Source: CAVXDY01 sp963721335 (lineage in GTDB: Bacteria; Actinomycetota; Thermoleophilia; Miltoncostaeales; Miltoncostaeaceae). From it: a stretch of DNA of 64,000 bases. This document shows positions 46,974 through 56,135 of this stretch, piece by piece. The DNA is taken from assembly GCA_963721335.1 (NCBI GenBank), contig CAVRIV010000001.1, positions 248,001-312,000 on the forward strand. The letters are read 5' to 3'. Numbering within the stretch: the first letter of the stretch is position 1; each line of letters starts with the position of its first letter. The notes under the pieces were generated by a model. The model searched no databases and had not been told where the DNA came from. It worked only from the letters and a program-made list of their open reading frames with translations. Both the position numbers and the translations under genes were made by a program.

Positions 46974-48210
46974 CGAGCGCCACCCGCTCCCCGGCCGCCC
47001 CCCGGCCGGCGGTCACCGACCAGGCGCCCTCGACGGCGACGATGCCCACCCCGAGCGCGCGGGCGAACACCGAGAACTCCGTCCGCCGGTCGATCCAGTG
47101 GTAGATCTCGCTCTCGTCCTCGGACTGCACCGCCACGGTCAGCAGGAAGCGCCCCTCGTGCAGCGGCAGGCGGTCGACCGCGAAGGTGATCGTGCCCTCC
47201 CCCTCGACCGACTCGATCGGGTGGGTGCTGCGGTGGGTGTTGGTGCCGTAGCAGAGCGCCCCGTCCACCGAGCGGATCTCGAAGCCGAAGACCGGCGCGG
47301 GCACGGGCACGGGCGCGGCGAAGTCGATGCGGATCTCGAGCGGGCCGCCGCTCGGGAAGCGGTCGCTCTCGCCCTCGGCGCCCACCAGGCGCACGCCGGT
47401 GATCGTCACCCGCCGGGTGCCCCACTCGTCGGCCGCGTCGGCGTGGCCCTCGCCACGGGCGGCCTCGCCGGCGCGCACCAGGCCGCGCCGGTAGGTCGTC
47501 AGGACGTCGGCCGGCGATCCGTCGGCGGTCACCTCGCCGTGCTCCAGCAGCACGGCGCGGTCGCAGACGCGCTCCACCGCCTCGGCGTCGTGGGAGACGA
47601 ACAGCACGGTCCCTCCGCCGCGGCGGTACTCGAAGATGCGGCCGAGGCACTTGCGCTGGAAGGCCTCGTCGCCCACCGCGAGCACCTCGTCCAGCAGCAG
47701 CACGTCCGAGTCGACGTGCGATGCCACCGCGAAGCCGAGGCGCGTGTACATGCCCGACGAGTAGGTGCGCACCGGGTTGTCGATGAAGGACTCGAGCTCG
47801 GAGAACGCGACGATCGCGTCCATGCGCGCGTCGACCTCGCGGCGCGAGAGCCCCTGGATGGCGGCGTTCATGTAGACGTTCTCGCGCCCGCTGAAGTCGG
47901 GATGGAAGCCGGCGCCGAGCTCGAGCATCGACGCGACGGCGCCGCCCACCTCCACCGTGCCCTCGTGCGGCGGGATGATCCCCGCGAGCAGCTTCAGCAG
48001 CGTGCTCTTGCCCGAGCCGTTCTGGCCCACGATGCCGAGCGACTCGCCGGGGGCCACCTCGATGTCGACGCCCCGCAGCGCCCAGAGGTCGGTGTGCGAG
48101 GAGCGGCGGCGGCGCATCAGCGTCTCCTTCAGCGTCGCGTTGCGCTCGTGGAAGATCCGGAAGCGCCGCGAGAGCCCACGGGCGCGCACCTCGCCCGGGC
48201 GGACGGCCAC
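46966..48210 (-). CDS. wzt: Polysaccharide ABC exporter ATPase with C-terminal glycan-binding domain
   Basis: 414 residues, intact; GTG 48210. ATPase: Walker A VGQNGSGKSTLLKLL, Q-loop ELGAGFHPDFSGRENVYMN (a Wzt/TagH trait), signature YSSGMYTRLGFAV, Walker B DVLLLDEVLAVGDEAF, switch VSHD. Residues ~265-405 form the beta-sandwich typical of Wzt (FGFEIRSVDGALCYGTNTH, IYHWIDRRTEFSVFA), which in other systems recognises a modified chain end. Together with the adjacent permease and methyltransferase this indicates an ABC-dependent polysaccharide pathway. It follows wzm by 2 bp. Confidence 0.93.
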   Translation of the reverse strand: MAVRPGEVRARGLSRRFRIFHERNATLKETLMRRRRSSHTDLWALRGVDIEVAPGESLGIVGQNGSGKSTLLKLLAGIIPPHEGTVEVGGAVASMLELGAGFHPDFSGRENVYMNAAIQGLSRREVDARMDAIVAFSELESFIDNPVRTYSSGMYTRLGFAVASHVDSDVLLLDEVLAVGDEAFQRKCLGRIFEYRRGGGTVLFVSHDAEAVERVCDRAVLLEHGEVTADGSPADVLTTYRRGLVRAGEAARGEGHADAADEWGTRRVTITGVRLVGAEGESDRFPSGGPLEIRIDFAAPVPVPAPVFGFEIRSVDGALCYGTNTHRSTHPIESVEGEGTITFAVDRLPLHEGRFLLTVAVQSEDESEIYHWIDRRTEFSVFARALGVGIVAVEGAWSVTAGRGAAGERVALDG

Positions 48211-48212
48211 GC

Positions 48213-49005
48213 TCAGAGCTCCACCGCCATCTCGGGCTCCAGGCGCCGGAAGACCAGCACCCCGACGATCGCGCAGACCGCCGTGGCGACGCCCACGTAG
48301 ACGAGCTGGCCCAGCGACGGCCACTGGCCGAAGAAGGCGACGTCGTGCACCGACTCGACCAGCGGCGTCAGTGGGTTCCCGTAGCGCAGGACGTTGATCG
48401 CGATCTCGTTGCCGGAGACGTTCTCGGGAAGCTGGTCGAGCGAGTAGAAGATCGGCGTCAGGAAGAACCAGGGCAGCAGCAGCGCCCCCAGGATGTGCTG
48501 CACGTCGCGGAAATAGACGTTCAGGGCCGAGAGCGCCAGCGCCAGGCCCGCGGTCATCACCACGAGGCAGACGATCAGGACCGGCAGCAGGATCATCGTC
48601 GTCCGCGTCGTCGGGCTCGAGGATCAGGTTCACCGGCACGAGCACCGCCACCATCGCCCCGAAGGTCACCAGATGGCTCATGGTGCTCGCGAGGGGCACG
48701 ATCGACCGCTCGAACGCGACCTTCTTCACCAGGTTGGCGCTCGCGACGATGCTCGCCGTGCCGGCCTCCAGCCCCCCGGCGAAGAACACCCACACGCTCA
48801 GGCCGGTCAGCAGGAACGCCGCGTAGTGGTCGAACGCGACCGCCGTGAAGATCAGCGAGAACACCAGGGTGTAGGCGCCCATCATCACCAGGGGCGTCAC
48901 CAGGGACCACAGGATCCCGAGGACCGAGCCCTTGTAGCGCTGCCGCACCTCCCGGCGCAGCATGCTGGCGAACAGCTCGCGCTGCTGGACGACCGCCGCG
49001 ATCAC
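48213..49005 (-). CDS. wzm: Polysaccharide ABC exporter permease, frameshifted
   Basis: About 263 residues. GTG 49005 gives MIAAVVQQRELFASMLRRE, then REVRQRYKGSVLGILWSL, the family N-terminus. Helices include PLVMMGAYTLVFSLIFTAV, YAAFLLTGLSVWVFFAGGL, VCLVVMTAGLALALSALNVY (with FRDVQHILGALLLPWFF) and the last helix near VGVATAVCAIVGVLVFRR. One slip near 48605 separates the halves. First gene of the minus-strand operon running to 37814, with a leaderless-type promoter. Confidence 0.92.
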
Positions 49006-49011
49006 CAGCGG

Positions 49012-49017
49012 AATCTA
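49012..49017 (-). promoter_or_regulatory. -10 hexamer TAGATT for the wzm operon
   Basis: TAGATT, 6 nt, GTG 49005 on the minus strand. The same hexamer occurs on the plus strand at 49056, making a divergent pair over an 85-bp gap. Confidence 0.5.
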
Positions 49018-49055
49018 GCCGATCCCCTTGACGCCCCTAAGCGCGGGGGCACGTC

Positions 49056-49061
49056 TAGATT
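49056..49061 (+). promoter_or_regulatory. -10 hexamer TAGATT upstream of rfbC
   Basis: TAGATT is followed by 6 nt and then GTG 49068, a mini-ORF start rather than the rfbC start (49091). A TTGACG at 49028-49033 is a -35-like sequence, but the 22-nt spacing is too long for a normal pair. Confidence 0.4.
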
Positions 49062-49067
49062 AGGCCG

Positions 49068-49094
49068 GTGACCCCCGCGATCCCCCTCACGTGA
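49068..49094 (+). CDS. Possible 8-codon leader ORF overlapping rfbC
   Basis: GTG 49068 begins VTPAIPLT and stops at TGA 49092-49094, overlapping the rfbC GTG 49091 as GTGA. It lies 6 nt after TAGATT, the spacing of leaderless starts in this window. If real, ribosomes would initiate on the mini-ORF and re-initiate on rfbC. Alternatively a one-base error hides a short N-terminal extension of RfbC, or it is chance. Confidence 0.3.
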   Translation: MTPAIPLT

Positions 49095-49647
49095 GGGCGC
49101 TTCCGACCCGGTTGCCCGGCCCCGTGGTGGTGGAGCCGGTCGTGCACCGGGACGCGCGCGGCTTCTTCCACGAGAGCTTCCGGGCCGACCGGATGGCCGA
49201 GCTCGGCGTCCGCGAGACCTGGGTGCAGGACAACCAGTCCCGCTCGGGCCGCGGCGTGCTGCGGGGGATGCACTTCTCGGTCGACCCCGGTCAGGCCAAG
49301 CTGGTGCGCTGCGCCCGGGGGCGGATCGTCGACGTGGTCGTCGACATCCGGCGCGGATCGCCCACGTTCGGCCGCTGGGAGGCGGTCGAGCTCGACGACG
49401 AGGCCTGCGCCAGCTCTACGTCCCGCTCGGCTTCGCGCACGGGTACTGCGTGGTGAGCGAGGTGGCGGACGTCATCTACCGCTGCTCCGCCTACTACGAC
49501 CCGCGCTCGAGCGGGGCTTCGCCTGGAACGACCCCGACGGTCGGCATCGCGTGGCCGCTCGAGGATCCCGAGCTCTCCGCGCGGGACCGCGACGCCCCCC
49601 CGCTGGCCGACATCGCGGATGCGATCCCCTTCGCCTACCCCGGCTGA
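49091..49647 (+). CDS. rfbC: dTDP-4-dehydrorhamnose 3,5-epimerase family, frameshifted
   Basis: RmlC-type cupin that epimerises 4-keto-6-deoxy nucleotide sugars. GTG 49091 leads to PVVVEPVVHRDARGFFHESF, WVQDNQSRSGRGVLRGMHF (with the catalytic His) and KLVRCARGRIVDVVVDIRRG. After a missing base near 49408, RQLYVPLGFAHGYCVVSEVA follows. Further slips near 49505 and 49540 lead to GIAWPLEDPELSARDRD. About 185 residues, the family size. No rfbA, rfbB or rfbD is in the window, so the pathway is completed elsewhere. The end overlaps the convergent GT4 gene by 13 bp. Confidence 0.9.
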
Positions 49648-50755
49648 GAGCCGCCGCCGGCCACCAGCTCGCACAGGCGCAGGTAGGAGTCGGCGCAGGC
49701 GTCCCAGGAGAAGCGCTCGGCCGCGCGGGCGGCGGCGCGGTCGCCCAGCTCGGCCCGGCGGGCCCCGTCGGCGATCAGGCCGCGCAGCGCCTCGGCCAGG
49801 GCCGCGGCCCCGCCGGCCAGCGGGAAGCTCGCCGCCGCGTCGCCCACCACCTCCAGGTTCGGCCCGTGGTCGCTCACCACCAGCGCGGCGCCGGCCGCCA
49901 TCCCCTCCACGATCACCGGGTGGGTGCCGCCGACCTCGGTGGGAGCGCACATCACGCCGCAGCGGTGCACCAGCTCGCGGTAGCCGTCGCCGAAGACGTA
50001 GCCCGGGAAGATCACCCCCGGCCCCGCCGCCGCCTTCAGCCCGGCGATGTAGTCGCGGGCGTAGGGGGCGTCGCCCACCACCACCAGCGGCCAGTCGGTC
50101 CTCAGCATGCGGTGCGCCTCCACCAGCAGGTGCGCGTTGTTCTCGGGCACCAGGCGGCCCACGAACAGCAGGAACCGGCCCGGGCTCCACGCCCGAGCTC
50201 GCCGGCACCATCCGGCGTCGCCGGGATCGGGCAGCTCGGCGCCGTAGGGGATCGCCGCGATGCGCCGGCCGTGGCGCCGCTCGTAGGCGTCGGCGACCGC
50301 CTCGGAGTCGGTCACCGCGACCGTCGCCGCCGAGGGGGCCAGCCGCTCGGCCAGCCGCAGGTACGCCCGGGCCGGCCGCGACCACTTCGCGCGCTCCGAG
50401 TCGAGCCCGTCGATCTGCAGGATCGCCGGGATCCCCGCCAGGCGCGCCAGCGGCGCGGCGGGGGCGTTGCCGGCGATGAAGTAGATGCGCCACGTCCGGC
50501 CGCCCCCGCACCGCCAGGTGCGCGGTGCTCAGCAGGGTGTGGGTGAGCGTGTCGAGGTGCTTGCTGCTGGATCGTCGGCAGGTGCACCAGCCGGGCCCCG
50601 GCGTACGTGGCCCGGCGATCGGTCATGTGGGTCCGGCAGTAGACCGTCACGTCGTGCCCGCGGGCGCTGAAGCGCTCGGCCAGATGCTCCACGGCGGTCT
50701 CGAAGCCGCTGTAGGCGGCCGGGATGCCACGGGTCCCCACCATCGCGATCCTCAC
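49635..50755 (-). CDS. GT4 glycosyltransferase (DUF1972-type N-terminus), frameshifted
   Basis: About 371 residues. GTG 50755 gives RIAMVGTRGIPAAYSGFETA, an N-terminus typical of rhamnosyl- and related transferases, then YCRTHMTDRRATYAGARLVH. Slips near 50565, 50500 and 50195 interrupt the middle. The donor domain is FLLFVGRLVPENNAHLLVEA, PLVVVGDAPYARDYIAGLK, VMCAPTEVGGTHPVIVEGMA. Being convergent with rfbC, it may use the rhamnose-type sugar made there (inference). The start overlaps the preceding stop as GTGA. Confidence 0.85.
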
Positions 50756-51829
50756 GGCGCCGCCTCCCGCGCCGCCGCCCACGCGGCCGCGCCCATGGCG
50801 GCCTGGGTGTAGCGCGCCGCCCGCGCGGGCCCCGCGGCGCGCAGGCGCGCGGCCTCGTCGGGGTCGAGCGCCCGACGCAGCCCCTCGGCGATGGCGCGCG
50901 GGCTCGGCTCCACCAGGATCGCCGCGTCCCCCGCCACCTCCGGGATCGCCCCCCGGTCGCTGGCCACGACCGGGCTGGCGCAGGCCATCGCCTCCACCAC
51001 CGGCAGGCCGAAGCCCTCGTAGAGGGAGGGGTAGGCCGTCACCGCGGCGGCGCGATAGAGGTCGGCCAGGGTCGCGTCGTCCACGGGCCCGAGCCAGCGC
51101 CCGCCGGCCTCGGCCGCGATCCGGGCGCCTCCCGGCCCCGGCTTGCCCACCAGCGCCAGCGCCAGGTCGGTGCCCTGGGCCCGAAGCGCGCGCACCGCCG
51201 CCCCCAGCGCGCCCAGGTTCTTCCGCGGCCCCAGATCGCCCACCACCAGGCAGTAGCGGCCCAGGCCGAAGCGCTCGCCCACGCGCTCCGCGGCGCCGGG
51301 GGCGGGCGTGAACACCGCTGCGGGATGCGGGCTCACCACCCGTATCTTGGCGCGGTCCAGCCGGAGCGCGGCGGCCACGTCGCCGGCCGCGGTCTCGGAC
51401 AGGGCCAGGACCACCGCCGCGCGGCGCGCCGAGCGCGGCACCAGCCCGCGCAGCACCATCCGCGCGCGCGATCCCGAGCCACTCCGGGTTGGTCATGAAG
51501 GTCGCGTCGTGCACGGCGAGCATGGTGGGGCACGGGCTCCATCCGGGCGAGACGTAGGTGAACACCGCCACGTCGGCGGCCGCGTCGGCCAGCGCCCGCG
51601 GAGCCGCCCGGGCCAGCCGCGGCACGTCGGCCTGGGGCACCCCCAGCGTGGCGCCGAACCTCTCCAGCGCGCGCGCCCCCTCCGGGGTCGCCACCAGCGA
51701 CGCCATGCGGTCGCCATCCCCCGCGGTCGCCGCCATGGCGGCCAGGAGGGTCACGGCGTAGCGGCCGTTGCCCGCGTCGCCCGCCGCGGCCTGGCCGACC
51801 ATGTGGCAGTCCACCACCACCAGGCTCAC
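50752..51829 (-). CDS. GT4 glycosyltransferase, frameshifted
   Basis: About 358 residues; GTG 51829 overlaps the preceding stop as GTGA. N-terminal VVVDCHMVGQAAAGDAGNG and YAVTLLAAMAATAGDGDRM, then PTMLAVHDATFMTNPEWLG. A slip near 51468 leads to LRGLVPRSARRAAVVLALSE. Donor domain: CLVVGDLGPRKNLGALGAAV, VTAYPSLYEGFGLPVVEAMA (catalytic Glu element), CASPVVASDRGAIPEVAGDA. It is the middle enzyme of a three-GT operon. Confidence 0.86.
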
Positions 51830-52918
51830 GCGGCGGCGTCCCGGTGGGCGTCCGCCACGGCCTCCGCCGCGCGCCGCCACGAGAAGGTCGCCGCGCGCCG
51901 GATCCCCGCCTCGGCCCGCGCCTCCCGGAGGGCCCCATCGGAGGCGAGCGCCCCGATGGCCTCGGCCCACGCCCCGGGGTCGTCCGCCGGCAGGTAGGCC
52001 GCCGCGTCCCCGCCCACCTCCCGCAACGCGGGCGTGTCGCTGGCCAGCACGGGAACCCCCGCCGCCATCGCCTCCAGCACCGGGAGGCCGAACCCCTCCT
52101 TGCGCGAGGGCACGAGAGCCGCGAGGGCCCCCTCCCGCACCGCGGCCAGCCGCCCGGGGGAGAGCAGCCCCATCCACTCCACCCGGCCGTCCGCCCCCGC
52201 GCGCTCGGCCGCCTCGCGCAGCCGGTGCAGCCGGCGCGCCGACCAGGCCCCGGCCATCACCAGCCGGATGCCCGGGCGCGCCCGGGCGATCGCGTGGACC
52301 GCAAGGGCCGCGTTCTTGTGCGGCTCGATCGCCCCCGCGTAGAGAACGTACGGGCCCGGCGGCACCGGGCCCACCGCGTCCGCCGCCTCGGGCGGCCCCC
52401 ACGGCACCACCCGCACCCGCGCGGGGTCCACGCCCACGCGCTGCACCACGTCGCCGGCGGTCTCCCGCGAGGGGGTCAGCACCAGCCGCGCCGCGGCGAG
52501 GCGGCGCAGGAAGTGGCGGTACGCCAGCGCCTGGCCCGATCGCCCGGCCCCGGCGAGGTACTCGCGGGAAGAACGAGGGGATCAGGTCGTGGCAGGTCAC
52601 CACGGTGCGGCCCGACGGCACCAGCGCCGGCTGCACGGCGTGGAACACGCCTCCGGCGGCCAGCCGCCGGGCCGCCCGCTCCCCCACGGCCACCGGCCAG
52701 GGGTCGGGGACCCGGTGGAGCGGCCACGCGGGCCACGACACCGTCCGCGCCGCGAAGCCGTGGGGCACGTCCTGCGAGCGGCGCACCAGCAGCACCGGCC
52801 GCTCCTCGGGGGGCAGGGCCCCCAGGCCGGCGATCAGGCCGCGCACGGCGGTGCCGATCCCCCGCGCGGCGTGCCCGCCCGCGAGGGGCGTGGCGTCGAG
52901 CAGGGCCGGAGGCGTCAT
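51826..52918 (-). CDS. GT4 glycosyltransferase, frameshifted
   Basis: About 363 residues; first gene of the minus-strand three-GT operon. ATG 52918 gives MTPPALLDATPLAGGHAARG; TTG 52927 is possible. VVTCHDLIPSFFPR precedes a slip near 52565. Then VLTPSRETAGDVVQRVGVDP, GPYVLYAGAIEPHKNAALAV, ALVPSRKEGFGLPVLEAMAA and GVPVLASDTPALREVGGDAA follow, a complete donor domain. A TAGGCT hexamer lies 10 nt before the ATG. Divergent from the methyltransferase at 52984. Confidence 0.86.
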
Positions 52919-52983
52919 CGGGCGCAAGAGCCTATCCGCCCCGCGTAGACTGCCGCCGTCCCCACGGCCTCGAGGTGCGCGGA

Positions 52984-53655
52984 ATGGCCATAGGCGAGGC
53001 GATCAGGCGGTGGCGATCGGGCTATGGACGGCTGTGGCTCCCGCGCAGCCAGCAGGAGGCGCGCCGCCAGATCCTGAACGACGACGACCCCGACGCCTTC
53101 GAGCGCTCGGGCCGCGAGGCCGCCGAGGCGCTCTCCGCCCATTTCGGCCCGGAGGACACCGTGCTGGACCTGGGATGCGGGGTGGGCCGGGTGGCCCGCT
53201 ACGCCGCTCCGCGCTGCCGCACCCTCTGGGCGGTCGATGCCTCGCCCCTGATGCTCCACTACGCCCGCCAGCGGATGGTGGGTACCACCAACGTCCGGTA
53301 CGCGCGCTGTCGCGGCACGACCATCCCCGACATCCCCACCGGCGCGATCGACTTCGCCTACTCGCTCCTCACCCTGCAGCACGTGGAGCGCGAGGACGCC
53401 TTCCTCCTCCTGCGCGAGCTGGGCAGGGTGGTCCGGCCGGGCGGGACGATCCACGTCACCTTCCCCAACCTCCTGTCGGACACCTATCTGGCGGCGTTCG
53501 TCGCCTACGCGGACGAGGGCAAGTCCACCCACCGCGCCCGCGCTCGCTTCTACACCCCCCAGGAGGTCGAGCGGATCCTCCCCGCCGCGGGCCTGGCCGT
53601 GGCCGCCATCGACGCGGGGGTCGAGATCGCCGCCCGCTGCACCGTCCCGGGCTGA
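52984..53655 (+). CDS. Class I SAM-dependent methyltransferase
   Basis: 223 residues, intact. The basic, aromatic N-terminus (AIRRWRSGYGRLWLPRSQQE) is followed by TVLDLGCGVGRVARYAAPRC, LWAVDASPLMLHYARQRM, DFAYSLLTLQHVEREDAFLL and VVRPGGTIHVTFPNLLSDTY. ATG 52984 is used; the in-frame GTG 52975 is an alternative. Alone between divergent and convergent neighbours. The substrate is unknown; the glycan context suggests sugar methylation. Confidence 0.8.
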   Translation: MAIGEAIRRWRSGYGRLWLPRSQQEARRQILNDDDPDAFERSGREAAEALSAHFGPEDTVLDLGCGVGRVARYAAPRCRTLWAVDASPLMLHYARQRMVGTTNVRYARCRGTTIPDIPTGAIDFAYSLLTLQHVEREDAFLLLRELGRVVRPGGTIHVTFPNLLSDTYLAAFVAYADEGKSTHRARARFYTPQEVERILPAAGLAVAAIDAGVEIAARCTVPG

Positions 53656-53735
53656 GCGCCCACCGCTCGCCGTCGGCGCCTCACTCGTCCGTCACCACGA
53701 CGGGGAGGCGCCGCGCCGCCGGGCGCGCCGCGGTG

Positions 53736-56135
53736 CTAGCCGAGCCTGACCCGGATCACCCGGGAGCGCGCGGGCAGGAGCGGCCATCCCACCTCCGCGG
53801 GCACGACCACGCGCATCGGGATGGTCAGGCCGCGGATCCCGAACCGCCACGGCACCGAGAACGTGCCATCTCGGTGGATCCGGGCGTTCACGACCGGCCG
53901 CCACGACGTGCGGACGGGGTCGAGCCACTCCAGCACGACCCCCTTGCGCGATCCCAGCCCGATGTCCCCTGGCGCGGGCTGCAGCCGGCCGGTGAAGAGC
54001 ACCTCGGTGCCCGAGGTGGCGACGGTCGCGGAGGCGGAGAGGCTCACCTCGGGCCTCACCTCCAGGCGCACGTCGGCCGAGGGACGGGCGGGCAGGAGGC
54101 GCCGGCGGCCCACGGGCACTCCCACGCGCAGGGGTCCCCCCGCCTGGGGCCGCGCCCGGAGCCGGAAGCGTCCGTCCCGGCCGGTGAGTGCGCGCCCCAC
54201 CAACCGCCCGCGGTGTCCGCGGGCCTGGATCTCGGCGCCCACGATCGCGCGGCCGCGTCGATCGAGCAGTCGCCCGGACACGACCACGACTGCGCCGGTC
54301 GGGACACGGCGGACGAGGGTCGTGCGCCCGCCGGTCCGCTCGACGCGGGCCCGCTCGACCGCGAGCACCAGACGCGCATCGCGGAAGCGCACGAGAGGAA
54401 CGGCCGCGGTCGTCCCGCCACCGTTCCCGGTGAGGCGAACCGTGGCCGAGCGGACCGCCACGTTGCCGGCGGCGTCGGAGATCGCCAGGCGCAGCGGTTG
54501 AGCGCCTCCGGGGAGCGCCGACACGTCGACGAGCATGGCGCCGGGGCCGTCGGGCGCGTCCTCGCTCGCGATCGTCCGCCACGATGACCCGCTCCGCCAC
54601 TGCACGCTCGCCTTCGCGACGCCGGCCAGCGGGTCGTCCGCGGTCCATGTGATCGACAATTGACCCGAGTCGGTCGGGGAGAACGTCGAGCTCGCGATGA
54701 CGGGCGCGGTGAGGTCGACCTTCACGACGACGCGTCGTTCGGCGACCAGCCGGGCCGCGAAGGGTGCGCCGTTGCGGGCGACGACGCGCATCAGGTGCCG
54801 GCCGTCCGCCAGGCCCGGGAGCACCACCGTTGCGATCCGTCGGCCGGCCGACCCGGGGCTCGTGAGCGCGCGGACCCACTGGCCGCCCTCGCCGGCGTCG
54901 GCCGCCGTGTTGAGGTCGAACTCGATCGGTGCGAGGCCGAGGGCCGTCTGCAGGTTGTCGGTCGCGGTGAGGTCGATCTCGACGCGGTTCACCCACTTCG
55001 TCGGCGCGGCATGGAGCTCGAGTCTGGGAGGGGTCGTGTCCACGACCACACGGTCCGGGCCTGGGACGATCACCGCGTTGCCGGCGCCGTCGGCGGCCCG
55101 GATCCGCCAGGCGTGGACGCCGTCCGCGAGCGCGGGAGTCGCCGTGAGCGACTGCGAGCCCGCCCCGGTCGCGCGGCCCGCCTCGATCCAGGCTCCGGAC
55201 ACCGATCCGTCTCCGGCGGCGTTCACCTCGGCCTGGCTGAGGGCGGCACCGCTCAGGTTGTCGGCGACCCTCCATGCGAATGCGATGGCACCGGGCGCCC
55301 CCGACGAGGACGCCGAGAGCGCGGACACGGTGGGTGCGGTCCGGTCGACGTGGATCGCGCCCGTGGCCGACCCGCCGCCCGTGCCGTCCCCGTCGGCCCT
55401 CACCTCGACCCCGTGCACGCCGTCGCCGATCCCGTCGAGCGCGAGGGTGACGTCGTGGTCGCCCACCCCGGGCGCTCCGGTCCAACGGGGTTGGCCCGCG
55501 ATCAGGACGCGCTGGGCGGCGACGCCGTCCCCTCCGAAGTTGTCGCTCGTGGTCCATTGCACCCGAACGGCACCCGAGGCGGCGTTGATCCAGCCGGAGG
55601 TGAGCGCGCGCAGGATGACCGCCGGCGGGGTGAGGTCCCGCACCAGGACCCGTGGGTTGTCGATGAAATAGCCGCGCGCGTGCTGCGCACGAATCTCGAC
55701 CTGCGAGAGCGCCAGGTGGACATTGCACTGACCGCCGGGCAGCCGGACGTCGTAGGCGCGGCCCAACTCGGGTGACTGAGGGAGGCCGGTGTCGCCCAGG
55801 GACCAGAGGGTCTGCCGGTTACCGGTCACGAGCAGCGCGAGCGAGCTCGGTGCCTGCGTGCGGAGCGCCCCGAATTGCACGGCGTGGATCTCGCTGCCGG
55901 CGACGGGGCACACCCAGTTCATCTCCCACTGGTTGCCGCCGCCGGCGGGGTTGAGCGCCGGCGCCTGGATCTGGAACTGCCCGCCCGCCAGCGGGATCGC
56001 CGAGAACTGAGGGGTCACCGCCCACGGTCCGGCGCCCACCGGGTACAGGCTGCCCTCCACCGCCCCGGCGGCTCCCGGGCCGAGCACGAGCGCGGCGCCG
56101 GCGAGGACGCCCGCCATGCGGAGTCGGCGGGTCAT
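53736..56135 (-). CDS. Secreted multi-domain Ig-like repeat protein
   Basis: 799 residues, intact. Signal peptide RMAGVLAGAALVLGPGAAGA, then an N-terminal beta domain (MNWVCPVAGSEIHAVQFGAL). At least four Ig-like segments follow, each opening with a DTTPP- or DLTAP-like linker (VRDLTPPAVILRAL, VDRTAPTVSALSAS, VVDTTPPRLELHAA, KVDLTAPVIASSTF). Near residue 640 a carboxypeptidase-regulatory-like fold (VVVSGRLLDRRGRAIVGAEI) and a final beta domain complete it. It is exported with no visible membrane anchor or sortase signal. ATG 56135 overlaps the sigma factor stop as ATGA, so the two are made together. Adhesion or envelope stress are possible roles. Confidence 0.8.
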   Translation of the reverse strand: MTRRLRMAGVLAGAALVLGPGAAGAVEGSLYPVGAGPWAVTPQFSAIPLAGGQFQIQAPALNPAGGGNQWEMNWVCPVAGSEIHAVQFGALRTQAPSSLALLVTGNRQTLWSLGDTGLPQSPELGRAYDVRLPGGQCNVHLALSQVEIRAQHARGYFIDNPRVLVRDLTPPAVILRALTSGWINAASGAVRVQWTTSDNFGGDGVAAQRVLIAGQPRWTGAPGVGDHDVTLALDGIGDGVHGVEVRADGDGTGGGSATGAIHVDRTAPTVSALSASSSGAPGAIAFAWRVADNLSGAALSQAEVNAAGDGSVSGAWIEAGRATGAGSQSLTATPALADGVHAWRIRAADGAGNAVIVPGPDRVVVDTTPPRLELHAAPTKWVNRVEIDLTATDNLQTALGLAPIEFDLNTAADAGEGGQWVRALTSPGSAGRRIATVVLPGLADGRHLMRVVARNGAPFAARLVAERRVVVKVDLTAPVIASSTFSPTDSGQLSITWTADDPLAGVAKASVQWRSGSSWRTIASEDAPDGPGAMLVDVSALPGGAQPLRLAISDAAGNVAVRSATVRLTGNGGGTTAAVPLVRFRDARLVLAVERARVERTGGRTTLVRRVPTGAVVVVSGRLLDRRGRAIVGAEIQARGHRGRLVGRALTGRDGRFRLRARPQAGGPLRVGVPVGRRRLLPARPSADVRLEVRPEVSLSASATVATSGTEVLFTGRLQPAPGDIGLGSRKGVVLEWLDPVRTSWRPVVNARIHRDGTFSVPWRFGIRGLTIPMRVVVPAEVGWPLLPARSRVIRVRLG

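Noticed and set aside
49028..49061. Classical -35/-10 promoter TTGACG/TAGATT for rfbC
   Set aside because: The 22-nt spacing is too long for a normal housekeeping promoter; only the -10 element is kept as a feature.
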